Shown here piece after piece: positions 37,816-49,965 of a stretch of DNA of 64,000 bases. Location of the stretch: the NCBI GenBank assembly GCA_023333565.1, contig JAJKFH010003275.1, forward strand, positions 1 to 64,000, given 5' to 3'. The notes beneath the pieces are model-generated. The model was not told the origin of the DNA and made no database searches. It worked only from the letters and a program-made list of their open reading frames with translations. Every line of letters starts with the position of its first letter. The stretch's first letter is position 1. Position numbers and translations under genes: made by a program. The stretch comes from Puffinus mauretanicus (lineage: Eukaryota; Chordata; Aves; Procellariiformes; Procellariidae).

Positions 37816-40800
37816 ATGCCGCTCTCCGCGCAGCCGCCCGCCAGCGGCGAGCCGTACGTGCTGACCGCCAGCCTGGACAACGCCCGCCACCTCTCCAGCC
37901 TCCTCAGGGCCGTCCACTTCCAGGACCACGCCACCTGCTTCGCCACGGCCAACGGCATCAGGGTGACGGTGGAGGACGCCAAATGCATCCAGGCCAACGC
38001 CTTCATCCAGGTGGGGGCTGCGCCCCCCGCCCGGGCCCGGCTGCTGCTGGCGAGGCAGCCCCTCCCCGGCGTTAGCGGTGAGGAGGGGCCGGTACCGCTG
38101 TTAGAGACCTTAGAAAGGCCCCAGTTACCTGGTGGAGGAGGTGTACAGCGAGTTTAGCCGCGGAGGAGGGGAAACTGCTGAAATCGCGGCATAGCTGCGG
38201 GAGCTGACGTGAAGGAAGTGCTGTGATGAGGCTGTGGTCGTTTATGAGATGCCCATGCTATTGAGAGGCCGAGCTCAGTGCCTGGTTTGTTCATGCATGC
38301 CTGCTTGTGTGATGAGCTTGCACCCTTGTTTAATGTGTTGGCACCTGCTAAGCCCATTGCTCCTTCTGACCATACCGTTCTTAGATGCATGAGCAAGTTC
38401 ATAAAGTACCTATCTTTAAGTATTTTTATTACGTTTTATTCCAAAGGCAAAAAGGTGAACGTAAGTCAACTCTGAAAGAGCGTATAATTCACAGACACTC
38501 ATCTACAGCGTATCAGCTGGGCTAAGCTGAGAGCTTCCCACCACAGGGCAAGAGTGTGTGCTTCATCACGAGTCCGGAGCTGTGGTCTGCCCCTTTCGCT
38601 CCCTGATTCTGCCTGTGCTGAACTTTGTCCAAACAGGGTGCTTGAGAGGTTACGCATAGACAGAGGATCTCAGCTACACTGAACTGTCCATATAGGCAGC
38701 TTTAAATAGCAATCTAAATTCTTTTTTCTTAACTTGCATTTAATGTAAGATCAAAAGCAGCCTTGCTCGCTTCTCTGCTACTTCTTTCGTGGCTGTGACT
38801 GCTGGCTTTGCTTCATTTTAATTTTTTAAGGTGCACTTTTAAATTTTTCTTTTCTGAGTGGTTTTTTGTTTGTTTTTATTTAATGCATATCCAAGTTGCA
38901 AATGCTTTGTTCATTAGAACAGGCGTCATGCTGCTTCCTGTTTTTGAAAGCATGTGTGATACTGTGGATATAACTGGAAGGGGCGAGGGATATTTTATGG
39001 TAGTAACTTGAACCCAACTTTACCTTTGTTCTGTCCTTTAGAGTCTGTGTATTTGCTATCTGTGAAACTGCAGCCTGAGCTCTAGGTGAAAGGAGGGAGG
39101 CCTGAGTCTCCCTGTTCCCACATCTCCCCTTGCTTTCTCCTGCTCCTTGCTGCACAGTCCTTCTTTACACTGGTGCTGTATTTGTTTAGTTATCTTTCTG
39201 CTGTTTGAGTGAGTTAAGCTGGCTCACGTGGCCAGCATGTGCTCGTGGAAGTTAAGCAGTGGGCACATGTGGGCAGGAGCAGAGGAACAGTGACTGGAGG
39301 TTCCTTTGAGAGTGTTGAGCTGTTAAGTATAGTATAGAATAGTTCCAGTTGGAAAGGACGTACAACAATCCTGTCAGGCAGTCCAACTGCCTGACCACTT
39401 CAGGGCAGACCAAAAGTTAAAGCAAGTCATTAAGGGCATTGTCCAGATGCCTCTGAAACACTGACAGGCTTGGAGCATTGACCACCTCTTTAGGAAGCCT
39501 GTTCCAGTGTTTGCCCACCCTCTCGGTAAAGAAATGCTTCCTAATGTCCCGTCTGAACCTCGTCTGATGCGCCTTGGAACCGTTCCCAGGCGTCCTGTCA
39601 CTGGATACCAGGGAGAAGAGACCAGCACCTCCCTCTTGACTTCCCCTCCTCAGGCAGCTGTAGAGAGCAATGAGGACGCCCCTCAGCCTCCTTTTCTCCA
39701 AACTAGACAAGCCCGGAGTCCTCAGCCGCTCCTCATAGGACTTGCCTTCTAGCCCTTCTAGCTTTGTTGCCCTCCTCTGGACGCTTTCAAGGACCTTCAC
39801 GTCCTTCTTAAATTGTGGGGCTCAGAACTGCACACAGTGGTCGCGGTGATGCCAATGCTGAATACAGCGGGATAATCACCTCTTTTGACTGGCTGCTTAT
39901 GCTGTGTTTGATGTACCCCGGGAGGTGGTTTGCTCTCTTGGCTGCCAATAAAAATATGTAACTGCTTTTTCAAAAGCAGCTCAATAAAGAAAAAATATCT
40001 TTATTTCTGAGATATTCTGTTCCTACAGTTACCAGAAAGCAATTAGTGCCCAGTGGGAAACAGGGGGTAGCCTGGAGTAGTTTACCCCCATCAGACTAGT
40101 CAAAGGTGTGTTTCAGCACATTTGAATGTGGTGAACTCACTATTCTGTTCTGTTCTGTTCTTACATATTTTTATAACTTGAAATGTTTACTCATGCTCCA
40201 AGTGAAGGAAAGTAAGTAATGTTTCTGGAGAAGGGTAACACTTGCATTGTATAGCTCCCTGAATGTTTCCAGCTCCAGCAGGCAGCTTTCAGCTTTAACA
40301 TTTGTAGCTTGTTTTTAAACTATAAAAGACAAGTGTTTATGTTTTCATGCCTATGCCATACTACTTTGTTTCAACTGTGATCTGATTTTATTTTACTACT
40401 TTTGAGGATGAAGACCTGTTTTTCTTTCATCGATATTGTGTTACATGTCGAAATCACTTTGTATTGCACTGATCCCTGAAAGTGAAAGTGCTGAATTTAA
40501 GGAAATAAGTGTAAACTGTAAATTAATTGCAGAAACTCCCCTCTTTTCATTTCTCTCCTTTCTCTTACAGGCAGAAATTTTTCAGGAATTTGCTGTCCAG
40601 GAGGAATCGGTGACGTTCCGGATTAATTTGTCTGTTCTTCTTGACTGCTTGACCATTTTTGGTACCAGTTCTTTGCCAGGTATGGTGCATATTTGCCTTG
40701 ACAGTGTATGTATATCACGTGCAATCATACAGTGAAACCTGTACTTAGCTATAGGGAGATTTCCAGTCATGGCAAAACTTCTGACTTCCTCACCTTAAGT

Positions 40801-43800
40801 CTTTCTGAGCGTGGCAGCTATCACTGTTAAGCAGGATCCATCCTGTTTACTTAAGCTAATTACTGTGCTGTGATAACAGTCAATGGAGAGAAGAAATGAG
40901 CTGATGGATGTGAGCCTAGCCAGTGTGTCAGGGACCGCTGCAGCAGGAGAGGCTAAAAGAGGCTGATTCAGTTTGGAAGATGGAATAAAGATATATGTCT
41001 GTGTGACGCTATTGGGGGAACTGAGAAACAGAGGAGTCTTCCTGTGAAGGTAATGTTTCCTAGATCTGTGTAAGGCACAAAAGAACCGCTTGTTTTGGGA
41101 AAGAACCCTTTTGTGGCATAAGGTCCAATGAACAGCCCCAGCTTGTAGCCTTGCTCTGGTTTGGGGTTGAAGATCTCAAACAGTTTCTGTAATCTTGATA
41201 AGAAAACAGGTCAAGTAATTTGGTCAGGCATCTCTGGCAAGTTGTGTGATGTTTAGGCTGGAATTCTGACTCTGAGGGCAGTGCAGTACCCTGGGACAGA
41301 TACGTGCCGTGACTGCATTTCCTGTCCATCTGTTTTCAGTCCAGGGCCCAGATCATCCACATCACACAAATGCTGATTTGTTCCCAAGTGCCCTTCACTT
41401 AAGGGAAAAACCTGGGCACAGCTGGCAGAATAGTTCTTCTGCAGCCCATTCAGGGTAGTCAGTATGGGTGTAGAGAGCGCCAAGGTTCCCTCTACTAGGA
41501 ACGGTGCTTCACACTGTCACATGTTTTTAAGTGACCATCAGGGCAGGTGCACAAACGCTCAGCATCAGGCTAAAAAACTACCACTTGGGCAAGCTGGGGC
41601 AGCCTCTTATCAGAGCTGTCACCTTGAGCCGAAAAAGCACGAAAGCTGTCAGTACATCTTAAGGCCACAAGGGATACACATTGCGCTTACAAGGGACTCA
41701 GGCTGACTCGTTGCTGTGAACCGTAGTAGAAATCAGCACACTGAGAGACAGTATAGACGTAACTTGGAATTTGTCTTGCTAACAAAAATTTTGTATCAAC
41801 TCAATAATAAATGTGATCTCTTTTCCAGTATTTCTGTGGCTTGTGCAACGCTGGAACCTCCAGCTACCTCAGAAACATTAACAAGCATATGCATGAATTA
41901 GGAAGTGTTCTGGTGCAGATTTACTGGGCTTGAAGAAGCCTGCAGGGGTTCCAGGTAGCACCATCAGTTCACTGTGCTCCTGCTCCCAATGCAATAGCTG
42001 TTATGTGGCACCTTCTGTTCCTTCCCTTCTTCAGGCTACGCCTGCATCTGTTTTGTGAGCATTATCTCCAGCTTGCAGATGAGGTACTGAGGAATGATAC
42101 GCATACCTAAGGTCTCACAAGGAATCTGCGGCTGGATTGGGTAGCACTTCAGGTGCTGTAGGAGCACTTTAGATCTTGCTTACCAAGTGTGTGAATTACA
42201 AAAATCAAGCAGACTGTATTATTGAACCTGTTTATAGTCTTTTCAGTGACAGAGGTGCATGGGAAGCTGCCTTCACAATTATGTACACAAATATTAAATT
42301 ACATGAACCCATTCATTTAAACAAAAAAAACCCCAGGTCTTAGCAAAGTTTTTCTCCTATAGGTTAATTTTTTTTTTTTTTTTTTTTTTTTTACTTGATG
42401 GTTGTTCAAAAAATATTTTCACAAGCAAAAATAACTACAAGTTAGCATGACTGTATGGTTGCTACAGGATGCACTGTGTACTCACATGGAGTAGGGTGAT
42501 ACCATGACAGTTTTTTTGGGCAGTTTTACCATTTCAGTTGTGTGTTGAACTCCACATTCCTTTGCTGCTTCTGTTGTGACTCTGACCTAAAGACCTAATT
42601 CAACTGTACTAAACAGCACTCTGATTTTGGGAAACCAAACATTCAGATTATGATTACCTAGCAAAAGGAGGATGTGACCGTAATGCAAGCCAAGCTGCAT
42701 TAACTTCAGTTTGGGTTGCATAAGTTACAAGAGCAGTAAAAAAAGACAACGTGAGCCAGAGCGCGCCTCAGGACCATGGAGGATTTTCCAATTCCACAAA
42801 ACTATTTGTAGCATATCCAGCTTCATTGTCAGAGCTAGCGTTACCTGTTTGGTACGTGACACGAGTTGGATTTGAACTTACATACAAATCATTTCATTTT
42901 GCTGCATAACCATTAGCACTTCATAGGGTGTCTAGGAGGCTGCACTAAGCATGCTACATCAGTGTATCGGAGGCTGGACCAAACATGCAAAATCAAATTG
43001 ATCTCTGACCCACATGCCAGTAAAATGTGAATTTTCTAAAGTGATCAGATGTGCTAGCTAGCTCTCTGAAGAATGAATGTTTCATTCTCTTTTTCAGGAA
43101 CATCAACGGCCCTTAGGATGTGTTATCGTGGTTATGGTTATCCCTTGATGCTGTTCTTGGAAGAAGGAGGAGTAGTGACAGTGTGCAAAATTAACACTCA
43201 GGAACCTGATGAGTTGTTAGACTTTGATTTCTGCAGTACAAAGGTGGTGAATAAAATTATCCTGCAGTCGGAGGGGCTACGAGAAGCATTTGCTGAACTG
43301 GATATGACCAGTGAAGTTCTGCAGATTACCATGTCTCCAGATAAACCCTACTTCAGGTACTGGAAACTATGCTTTCAACTCAAATGTTTGTGCTTGCCCT
43401 CTGTTGGCAAGGACTAGAAGTTTTCAGGGTGAAGAGGAGGAACCTATTTTAGAATATTGCTTTAATTTAAGGAGAATTGTAGTGAGTCTAGCAAATCACA
43501 ATATGTAATCTAATTAACATAGCAATGAATATATTGACAACCTGGTAAATGTGACAATGATATGGACAGTTTAGCATTTTGAATTAAATAAAGCAAAACA
43601 AACAATAGTGTTTTGTAAAACAGCCATTGGGATATGCAAGATGACTGATTCTGACAAATTTTTGGAGAGCTGTGATCAGGTATTTTGAGATGGTACCTTT
43701 TGTCTTCCAGGTTATCCACTTTTGGAAATGCAGGAAGTGCACATCTGGACTACCCTAGGGACTCTGATTTGATGGAAGCATTCCACTGTAACCAGACCCA

Positions 43801-44308
43801 GACAAACAGGTTAGGAAGTCTGTGATTAGTGCCCTCTGTGGCAGGTCATGCATTCGTGCTGGAAAGTTTAAAAACTGTTTTTACCTTACTGTAACATTTA
43901 TTTCACTAGTACGGGGAAAAAAAATACTTCCCATATGATAAAAGTCTGTCTGTGATCAAAAGCTAAGCGATAACAATGTCTGTCCGATGTTATCAGGAAA
44001 AGATCAAATTAGTACGTTGCTAACTGTTTTTTAATTATTCTGTGGCTATAATTGGGAGTCATGTTTCAGCTTCTCTCTGCACAATTTATTTTTTTCAGAT
44101 GAGGTTTTTTTCCCCCCCCTGCAGGTACAAGATTTCTTTGCTTAAACCATCTACAAAGGCACTGGCTTTATCTTGTAAAGTGTCCATTCGAACAGATGCT
44201 CAAGGATTTCTTTCACTGCAGTACATGATTAGGAATGAAGACGGACAGATATGTTTTGTGGAATACTATTGTTGCCCTGATGAGGATATTACTGAAGCAG
44301 AACTGTAG
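37816..44308 (+). CDS. RAD1: RAD1, checkpoint clamp component (5 coding exons, complete)
   Basis: PCNA-like subunit of the RAD9-RAD1-HUS1 (9-1-1) clamp. The clamp is loaded at damaged DNA by RAD17-RFC and supports ATR-CHK1 signalling in the nucleus. Coding exons: 37816-38010, 40571-40679, 43098-43356, 43711-43809, 44125-44308. All phases agree: 846 bp, 281 residues, against 282 in human. The protein shows the family's conserved blocks: [20 protein letters not shown] (about residues 40-59), [50 protein letters not shown], the Lys-rich stretch [12 protein letters not shown] and [20 protein letters not shown] near the C-terminus. The N-terminal dozen residues are divergent. It shares its promoter with BRIX1. 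Intron 1 contains a CR1 copy. Confidence 0.96.
39329..39948 (-). mobile_element. CR1 LINE fragment, minus orientation, in RAD1 intron 1
   Basis: Read on the minus strand this is a 5'-truncated CR1. It starts in the RT C-terminus near 39948 (GGCAGCCAAGAGAGCAAACC), passes through a frame open for 127 codons (39417-39800) and ends with an untranslated tail near 39329 (CTATTCTATACTAT). The copy is antisense to RAD1. It is old enough to carry frameshifts, and its terminal tail is degraded. Confidence 0.9.
40143..40161. repeat. (TTCTG)n pentanucleotide microsatellite
   Basis: Nearly four perfect TTCTG units lie in RAD1 intron 1. Short, with no functional inference. Confidence 0.7.
40680..43097 (+). 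other. RAD1: RAD1 intron 2, including a 25-T tract
   Basis: A 2.4-kb intron with an uninterrupted T run at about 42368-42392. The flanks show no recognisable retroposed gene, so the run may be a simple tract or the tail of an unidentifiable minus-strand retroposon. No other feature was seen. Confidence 0.55.
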
Positions 44309-46427
44309 GTGTATGTTTTGGCATCTGTATTATGTTTCTGGATATATAAAATACTATATTTTTTTTATAAAACTGGATGAAAGCTGTAAAGATTGATAGG
44401 CTTGATATTGTCAATTTTTTTAACTTTGGAATTAGAAATACAAAGACTTCCTTTTTATTCCCTTGCAAACATTTCTTAGCCTTGACTCAAAAAACTGAAG
44501 CTGAAAAACCAAAAAGGGGAGTTGATCTCCGATAGCCACTGATTCCACCACATGGAATAAAAGTGGTGTTTGTGTAACACGTTGCTGCTTTTTACAGTGT
44601 TCTCCAAGAATTTTTGTTTGTGTTTTGTTTTTTGTCTTTGGCTTGTTCTAAGCAATTAGAGAAGGGAAAATCTGAGTACTAGCTGTATCTTAGCCAGTTA
44701 ACTTTCAATGACTTAAAAATAAAACCAAATTTGTCTTGAAAGAGGGATGACATCTTCAAACTGATTTCTTAATAGCAGCAGGTGGTTTCTTTCTGGCAAA
44801 TGCTGACGTGTTTTGCTGGTGAAGCCACTAGGCTCCTCCTCATCTTGATTAATTCTTAATATAACTCAATTCCTTGGAATTTCATCTGATACCGATTTAC
44901 CATTTTGTCTGCAATACTGGTGTTGAATTGGTATATTAAGATAGAAGCCAGGATTTACTTACTCGTTACTCATAGCTGTTCTGGCATAGATACAAACATT
45001 ATTGTTTTGTATCTAATAATTTATTACACATCCGCAAGAATGCTGCTGCTGAAATGTTTCTGTATGTACATGTCCCCATTCCTACCCTGCTACTCTCTGC
45101 TAATGCTGTTAAGAATCATAAGAAGAGAGAAAAGTTTCATATTTTAAATTATTTGTGAAATTTGTTTACCTTCTCAATAACCTTTTTCAGCAACAGGAGG
45201 GACTTTCCTAAAGTAAAGGAATAGTCTGCCTGCGTCCCATGGAGTGGTGTATTCATATCACTGCTAAAAATAGGCCTAACCTCTCACTCTCTGAAAAGGG
45301 AGTGCGGTTTCTGGAGTTTTCTGCAGTGGCCAGCTTTGCAGAACAGTGAGGTGGGCTGTACTTAGGTCAAAAGTTGCACTTCTCCTTTCACACCTCTCCG
45401 CTGCAAGCAACCTGCTCCAAACAGGAGGTCCGCCGCACCACCTGGGTGTTGAAGCAGGCGCAGAGACTGCAAATCACACTGCAAGAGGCTGAAGTCTTCC
45501 TGCCTTGCTGCCGTGGGACGTGATCCAAGAGTCAGCGACCTGCGGGCAGTTCCTGCAGCTTTAGACTGTAGTCCTGTTTTGTTGTTTGTCAGAAGATGAG
45601 GTAGCACATGAGCTTAGCACATGTGGAAAACAGTATGTTCATGTGTTAACAAGTTGATTGCTCCAGGATCCAAGTCCTTTCGGTTTATTTTAAGTTTAAA
45701 ATGCTTTTGTTGACTGTTTTTCACCTCTTGCTTATGTCAGCAGGAGTATACTTACACAGTACATAGTGTCAGCAGTTCACTTTTGTTGTCTTCCCTGCAG
45801 ATCATCCATTTATTGCAATAAATTTACTTTTGAAAAACAATTACAAATCTTTGAACTACAGGACTGATAAAGATACTTAATAGTATTCTAAATTACTCTT
45901 ATTTACTGTCTTCAATTTTTTTTTCAAGCTTAAGTATTCAGTATAGGTTAATTTCCTTTTGGCTTACTGTCTTAATTTCTACAGTGAAAAAAAAATATTA
46001 TGGTCTCGTCAGGAATTATTAATATTATCCTTGACTACTGAGTGTTAAGAATGATTTACATCATCTCTGGGTGACAGGATAAAAATGAAACAGAACACAT
46101 CACTTAATGTGATTTATTTTAGAGTATCAAAGTTCCTTGTGTTGTGTTCAAGGGCATTACTGTGGCTTAACATTTGTACTTTTATATAATTGCCTACAGA
46201 TGTACTATATTACTTCTTAAAATAGTATTTTTAACAGTTTTGTCTATAATGTACCAACAGTAATCATGGAAATAATATCCTAGGAAGTTAGAACACCACA
46301 AAATACCAGAAACTGTTGCATTTCATAAATAATAGCTATTACAGACATGCAGGGTTTGTGCGAGGCTTACGTCTGTACCACCCTGGACCAAGTCAGGGCC
46401 TAGACTCACAAAGATGGGGAGGTGGAT
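44309..46427 (+). other. RAD1: RAD1 3'UTR and downstream flank
   Basis: Candidate poly(A) signals AATAAA occur at 44556-44561, 44718-44723 and 45818-45823, which give 3'UTRs of about 0.27, 0.43 and 1.5 kb. A short GC-rich patch at 45360-45600 has no recognisable coding content. The rest is AT-rich without features. Confidence 0.5.
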
Positions 46428-47340
46428 ATCATAGAATAGAATCATAGAATGGGTTGGGTTGGAAGGGACCTTTAAACTAGTCCAACCCCCCCTGCTGTGG
46501 GCAGGGACATTTTCAATGAGATCAGGTTGCTCAGAGCCCTGTCCAACCTGACCTCGAATGTTTCCAGGGATGGGCCATCTACCACCTCTCTGGGCAACCT
46601 GTGCCAGTGTTTCACCACCCTCATTGTAAAAAATGTCTTCCTTATATCTAGTCTGAATCTACTCTCTTTTAGTTTAAAACCATTCCCCCTTGTCCTATCA
46701 CTACAGGCCCTGCTAAAAAGTTTGCCGTCATCCCTCTTATAAGCCCCCTTTGAGTACAGCTAGGCTGCAGTAAGCTCACCCTGAAGCCTTCTCTTCCCCC
46801 AGCTCTTCCCAACTCTCAGCCTGTCCTCACAGAAGAGGTGTTCCAGCCCCCTGATCATTTTCATGGCCTCCTCTGGACCCGCTCCAACAGGTCCGTGTCT
46901 TTCCTGTTCTGAGGGCTCCAGAGTTGGACGCAGTACTGCACGTGGGGTCTCATGAGAGCAGAGTAGAGGGGCAGAATCACCTCCCTCGACCTGCTGGCCA
47001 CGCTGCTTTTGATGCAGCCCAGGATACGGTTGGCCTTCTGGGCTGCAAGCACACATTGCTGGCTCATGTCCAGGTTTTCGTCCACCAGTACCCCCAAGCC
47101 CTTCTCGGCGGCGCTGCTCTCAATCCCTTCATCCCCCAGCCTGTGTTGATACTGGGGGTTGCCCCAACCCAGGTGCAGGACCCCGCACTTGGCCTTGTTG
47201 AACATCATGAGGTGCACACAGGCCCACTTCTCGAGTTTGTCCAGGTCCCCCTGGATGGCATCCCGTCCCTCAGGCGTGTCAACCACACCCCTCAGCTTGG
47301 TGTCATCTGCAAACTTGCTGAGGGCTCTAATCCCATTGTG
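46428..47340 (-). mobile_element. CR1 LINE fragment, minus orientation, longest copy
   Basis: About 0.9 kb of CR1 read on the minus strand. The 3' end at 46428-46455 has repeated ATTCTATGATTCTA-type tail units. Between 47286 and 46861 one frame is open for 141 codons and encodes the C-terminal part of the CR1 reverse-transcriptase [23 protein letters not shown], then [20 protein letters not shown], then [20 protein letters not shown]. This is a better preserved copy than the other two, though truncated at the 5' end (near 47340) and frameshifted toward the 3' end. It cannot move by itself. Confidence 0.93.
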
Positions 47341-47385
47341 GAGTTAACAGACAGTAAGAAGTGGGCTTCAATATCCGCCACGAAG

Positions 47386-47406
47386 GTCATTCTATGTCAT
47401 TCTATG
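47386..47406 (+). repeat. isolated CR1-type terminal repeat (two ATTCTATG units)
   Basis: CATTCTATG occurs twice in a row about 45 bp beyond the 5' edge of the minus-strand CR1. It has the sequence and orientation of a plus-strand CR1 3' tail, so it may be the remnant of a second, inverted insertion. Confidence 0.45.
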
Positions 47407-49765
47407 CAAGTATCCTGGGCCTCCATGGAGAAATACACCCCAAGAAAGTCTAGAAAGATCTGAACTGCACAACAAAGAAATCCAGGAAAAGCTCCCCTTT
47501 TGTTATACCACTGAAAACCTGTCCCCACGGAGTGCAGAGAGAGGGTGGGAATTCCACTCCCTCTGGAGCGACGGCACGCAGCAGCGTTTGGTGAGTTCGG
47601 GTCAGCACATGGGAAATCCCCTGAGCCCAATCATTTATTTTGCAGATCAAAACCCCAGTGAGCCACTGGTCAAAACGTAGACGTTAAACTTGCTCTGTTG
47701 GTGGCTGGCTCTTGCAGACGAGCTTGGAGGGGGTGTTGGGTTTTCTCGTCTCCTGGCGAGAGGCTGAGGGAAGGGATGATGAAAGCTTTCCATGGAGAAT
47801 TTAGCAGCCTCCTACCTTTCCAGCTCAGATGGGACCGTGGGGTTGACCATAAATGAGCAAGCCAGCAGAAAGCTGGGGGCCTCAATGTATTTCCTATATT
47901 TACAGGATTTATTAGATAACAAATCTATCTGTACATATGTGTGGATTTTACCCCATAAATGCCAATAGATTGCTGCAATGGATTTGCAGCACTAAGGGAG
48001 GCATGAAGCCACTCCACCCAGTCAGGCAGTAACTGCAGGGGGTTTGGAGCAACACCAAACTCCAGTGCCTCTGTCTGCTTGAAAACCAGACAGCTGTCCA
48101 AGGAGACAGACTCCTCTTAAGATTTCATACACAGCTCAGCGCAGTCCAGAAATCAGAGAAGCAAGCGTGTAGGTGCAAAGCTGCTCCCACGAACGGCAGC
48201 AGCGCAGGCTGAGGGCCCCGGGGCTGCTCCCAGGCTACACCTGCCCGTGCAGACGCTGCATGAGATGCTCTCCGGCACGGAGAGGTTGCGGTGCTGCACA
48301 GCCGGGGTTTGCACTGCGGAAACCTCACCTTGCAAGGCGCAGGGCCACCTGCAATGAGGAATGGGCTGATCCAGAGCAGTTATTTGCAAAAACTGCTGGT
48401 TGGCCTGAGGCAACATGGCAGGGCCCATCCCAAGCAGTGTAATGATAAGGGTGGTCTCATTCTAGCATCTGAGAATGTTCCCAGCCACTTTCATAGGCAT
48501 AGCCTGATGAATCACCAAGAATGCATTTCTTCTCCCCATAGTTTTAACAAAAGCTGTTTACCTCAACACAGAGAGCTGTCTCTCTTAAACGCTGTTATCA
48601 GCTGGTTGGAGACATTCACTCTCCTAATAAACTAAACAGAGGCACGAAAAAGGTCCCAGAGGAGCTGGGGAAAACCCAGGCTGTTACCTGCTCGCAGCAT
48701 GGGGGAGCATGTCCTCTGCAAGCAACCACTCCGTGGAGGTGACCAAGGGTCCCAGAAAGGCTCCCGGAGAGGCGCAGGCTGCACAGACCTGCTCAAGGGC
48801 AGCTGGTGTAGCTGCACACCCTCTTCTTCCATGCTACAACCCAGATGGGGTGATCATGCACAGCTGTAATTATGCAGATATTTGCAAGGGAACATACTGC
48901 CAGCGACCCATCAGCCAAAGCATCTGCAGAAGAAACTCTGCCAGCCTGCCCCTCACCAGTCGTTGGATGGTGACGCGATTTCTTCACGTGGCAGCAGGGG
49001 CAGGAATTTTAGAAACGTTGTAGATACCACGCAGCCACCCTCAGGCAGCGCAGGGCTTCGGGGCCGTCCCGCTCCCACCAGCTGCTCCCACACCCTCTGC
49101 CCACATGCTCCGGGGGACGAGGCAGGAGCACTACCGGAGGGCACAGGGACCCCGCTAACCCCCCACTGCGACCTTCCAGCAACCACCCAGCTCTGCAACA
49201 TCTGCACAGGCATGTCTGCATCTGGCTCTGCAACATCTGGCCAGCTGTGCTCACACGCAGCTGTGGCCCCGGCAGCTACTGAATGCAGCACTTTTTGGGG
49301 AGCCACACTTTGAACAGCAAGAGCCCAGAGGAGCTATTTCTAGGAATGGGACAGTGCAAACCTTTGTGTCTTCACTCCCCGCACTGTTTTCCAGCTGCAA
49401 GGGAGGCTCGGAGGGGAAGGAACGCCAGGTTTAGCTCTCTGTCCCTCCCCTATTTTTTTCTTTTTGGTCTGGAAAATGCAGGTTAATCCAGCTCCCCCCT
49501 TCCTCCCCAGCCTCTCCTTTGAGGGATGCCTCCTGGTGGGCAGCAAAGTGCTTACAGAGAAAATGCATGCAAACATTTTTGGACAGGGCTTCCGAGCGTG
49601 CAGCAGGGTGCAGGACTGTTGCTGCTTTAGGACAGGGGATGCAAAAAGAGTGCTGTGAGTCCGAGCCCAGCCATCACCGGGGAGCGTTTTGGCTAATCCC
49701 GAAGGGAAGAGTGGCCACACGGGAGAGACAGCTTCCCATACAAGCACATCTGTGTTTCGATGCAG
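47407..49765. other. intergenic, GC-moderate, no gene recognised
   Basis: This segment has higher GC than most of the window and therefore many open frames on both strands (for example 48173-48442 plus and 49340-49816 minus). None shows a known domain, and overlapping frames on opposite strands look equally open. TTC23L would be expected somewhere here from human gene order, but I cannot identify any of its exons. Confidence 0.5.
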
Positions 49766-49965
49766 GCGACGCTTGCCTCCTGAGAGCCGCCGAGCGCAGG
49801 GTACCAGCTGCAGCACCTCTCCCGGGCAGGGTTAACAGCACACCGTGAGCGTGAGGGGCCCGGCCGGGCAGGCGGGAGCAGTCGGCCGCCCACCGGGACC
49901 AGGGGAGCCGGGCTCCGGCACCGAGCTCCGTGCGGGGGATGATGTCACCGAGATGTGCCTGTTTC
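49766..49965. promoter_or_regulatory. orphan CpG-dense patch between RAD1 and RAI14
   Basis: Roughly 18 CpG in about 190 bp, including GGCCCGGCCGGGC and CGGCCGCCC, a density otherwise seen in this window only at the AGXT2, DNAJC21 and BRIX1/RAD1 promoters. A CRE-like TGATGTCA lies at its right edge (about 49940). No recognised first exon adjoins it. It may be an unannotated promoter, an enhancer or a relic of a lost gene. Confidence 0.45.

Larger units (their letters stand above)
37250..38060. promoter_or_regulatory. CpG island shared by BRIX1 and RAD1
   Basis: A sharp rise in GC and CpG starts near 37250 and falls away after about 38110. It covers the first coding exons of BRIX1 (minus) and RAD1 (plus). 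The surrounding introns are AT-rich. Confidence 0.8.

Noticed and set aside
37255..37929. 224-codon minus-strand open frame through BRIX1 exon 1
   Set aside because: It contains the BRIX1 ATG but runs in the wrong frame into intron 1 sequence. The conserved linker is in another frame, so it is not the protein.
38222..38366. Possible C/D-box snoRNA in RAD1 intron 1 (TGATGA followed by CTGA)
   Set aside because: The boxes are about 140 bp apart, with no terminal stem and no C'/D' pair, so chance is more likely.
42368..42392. 25-T run as a sign of a processed pseudogene
   Set aside because: No retroposed coding sequence or target-site duplication could be recognised on either side.
46861..47286. 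141-codon minus-strand open frame as a host gene
   Set aside because: It is the C-terminal reverse-transcriptase portion of the CR1 copy and is annotated as part of that element.
49340..49816. 158-codon minus-strand open frame next to the orphan CpG patch
   Set aside because: No similarity to a known family and no consistent exon partners.
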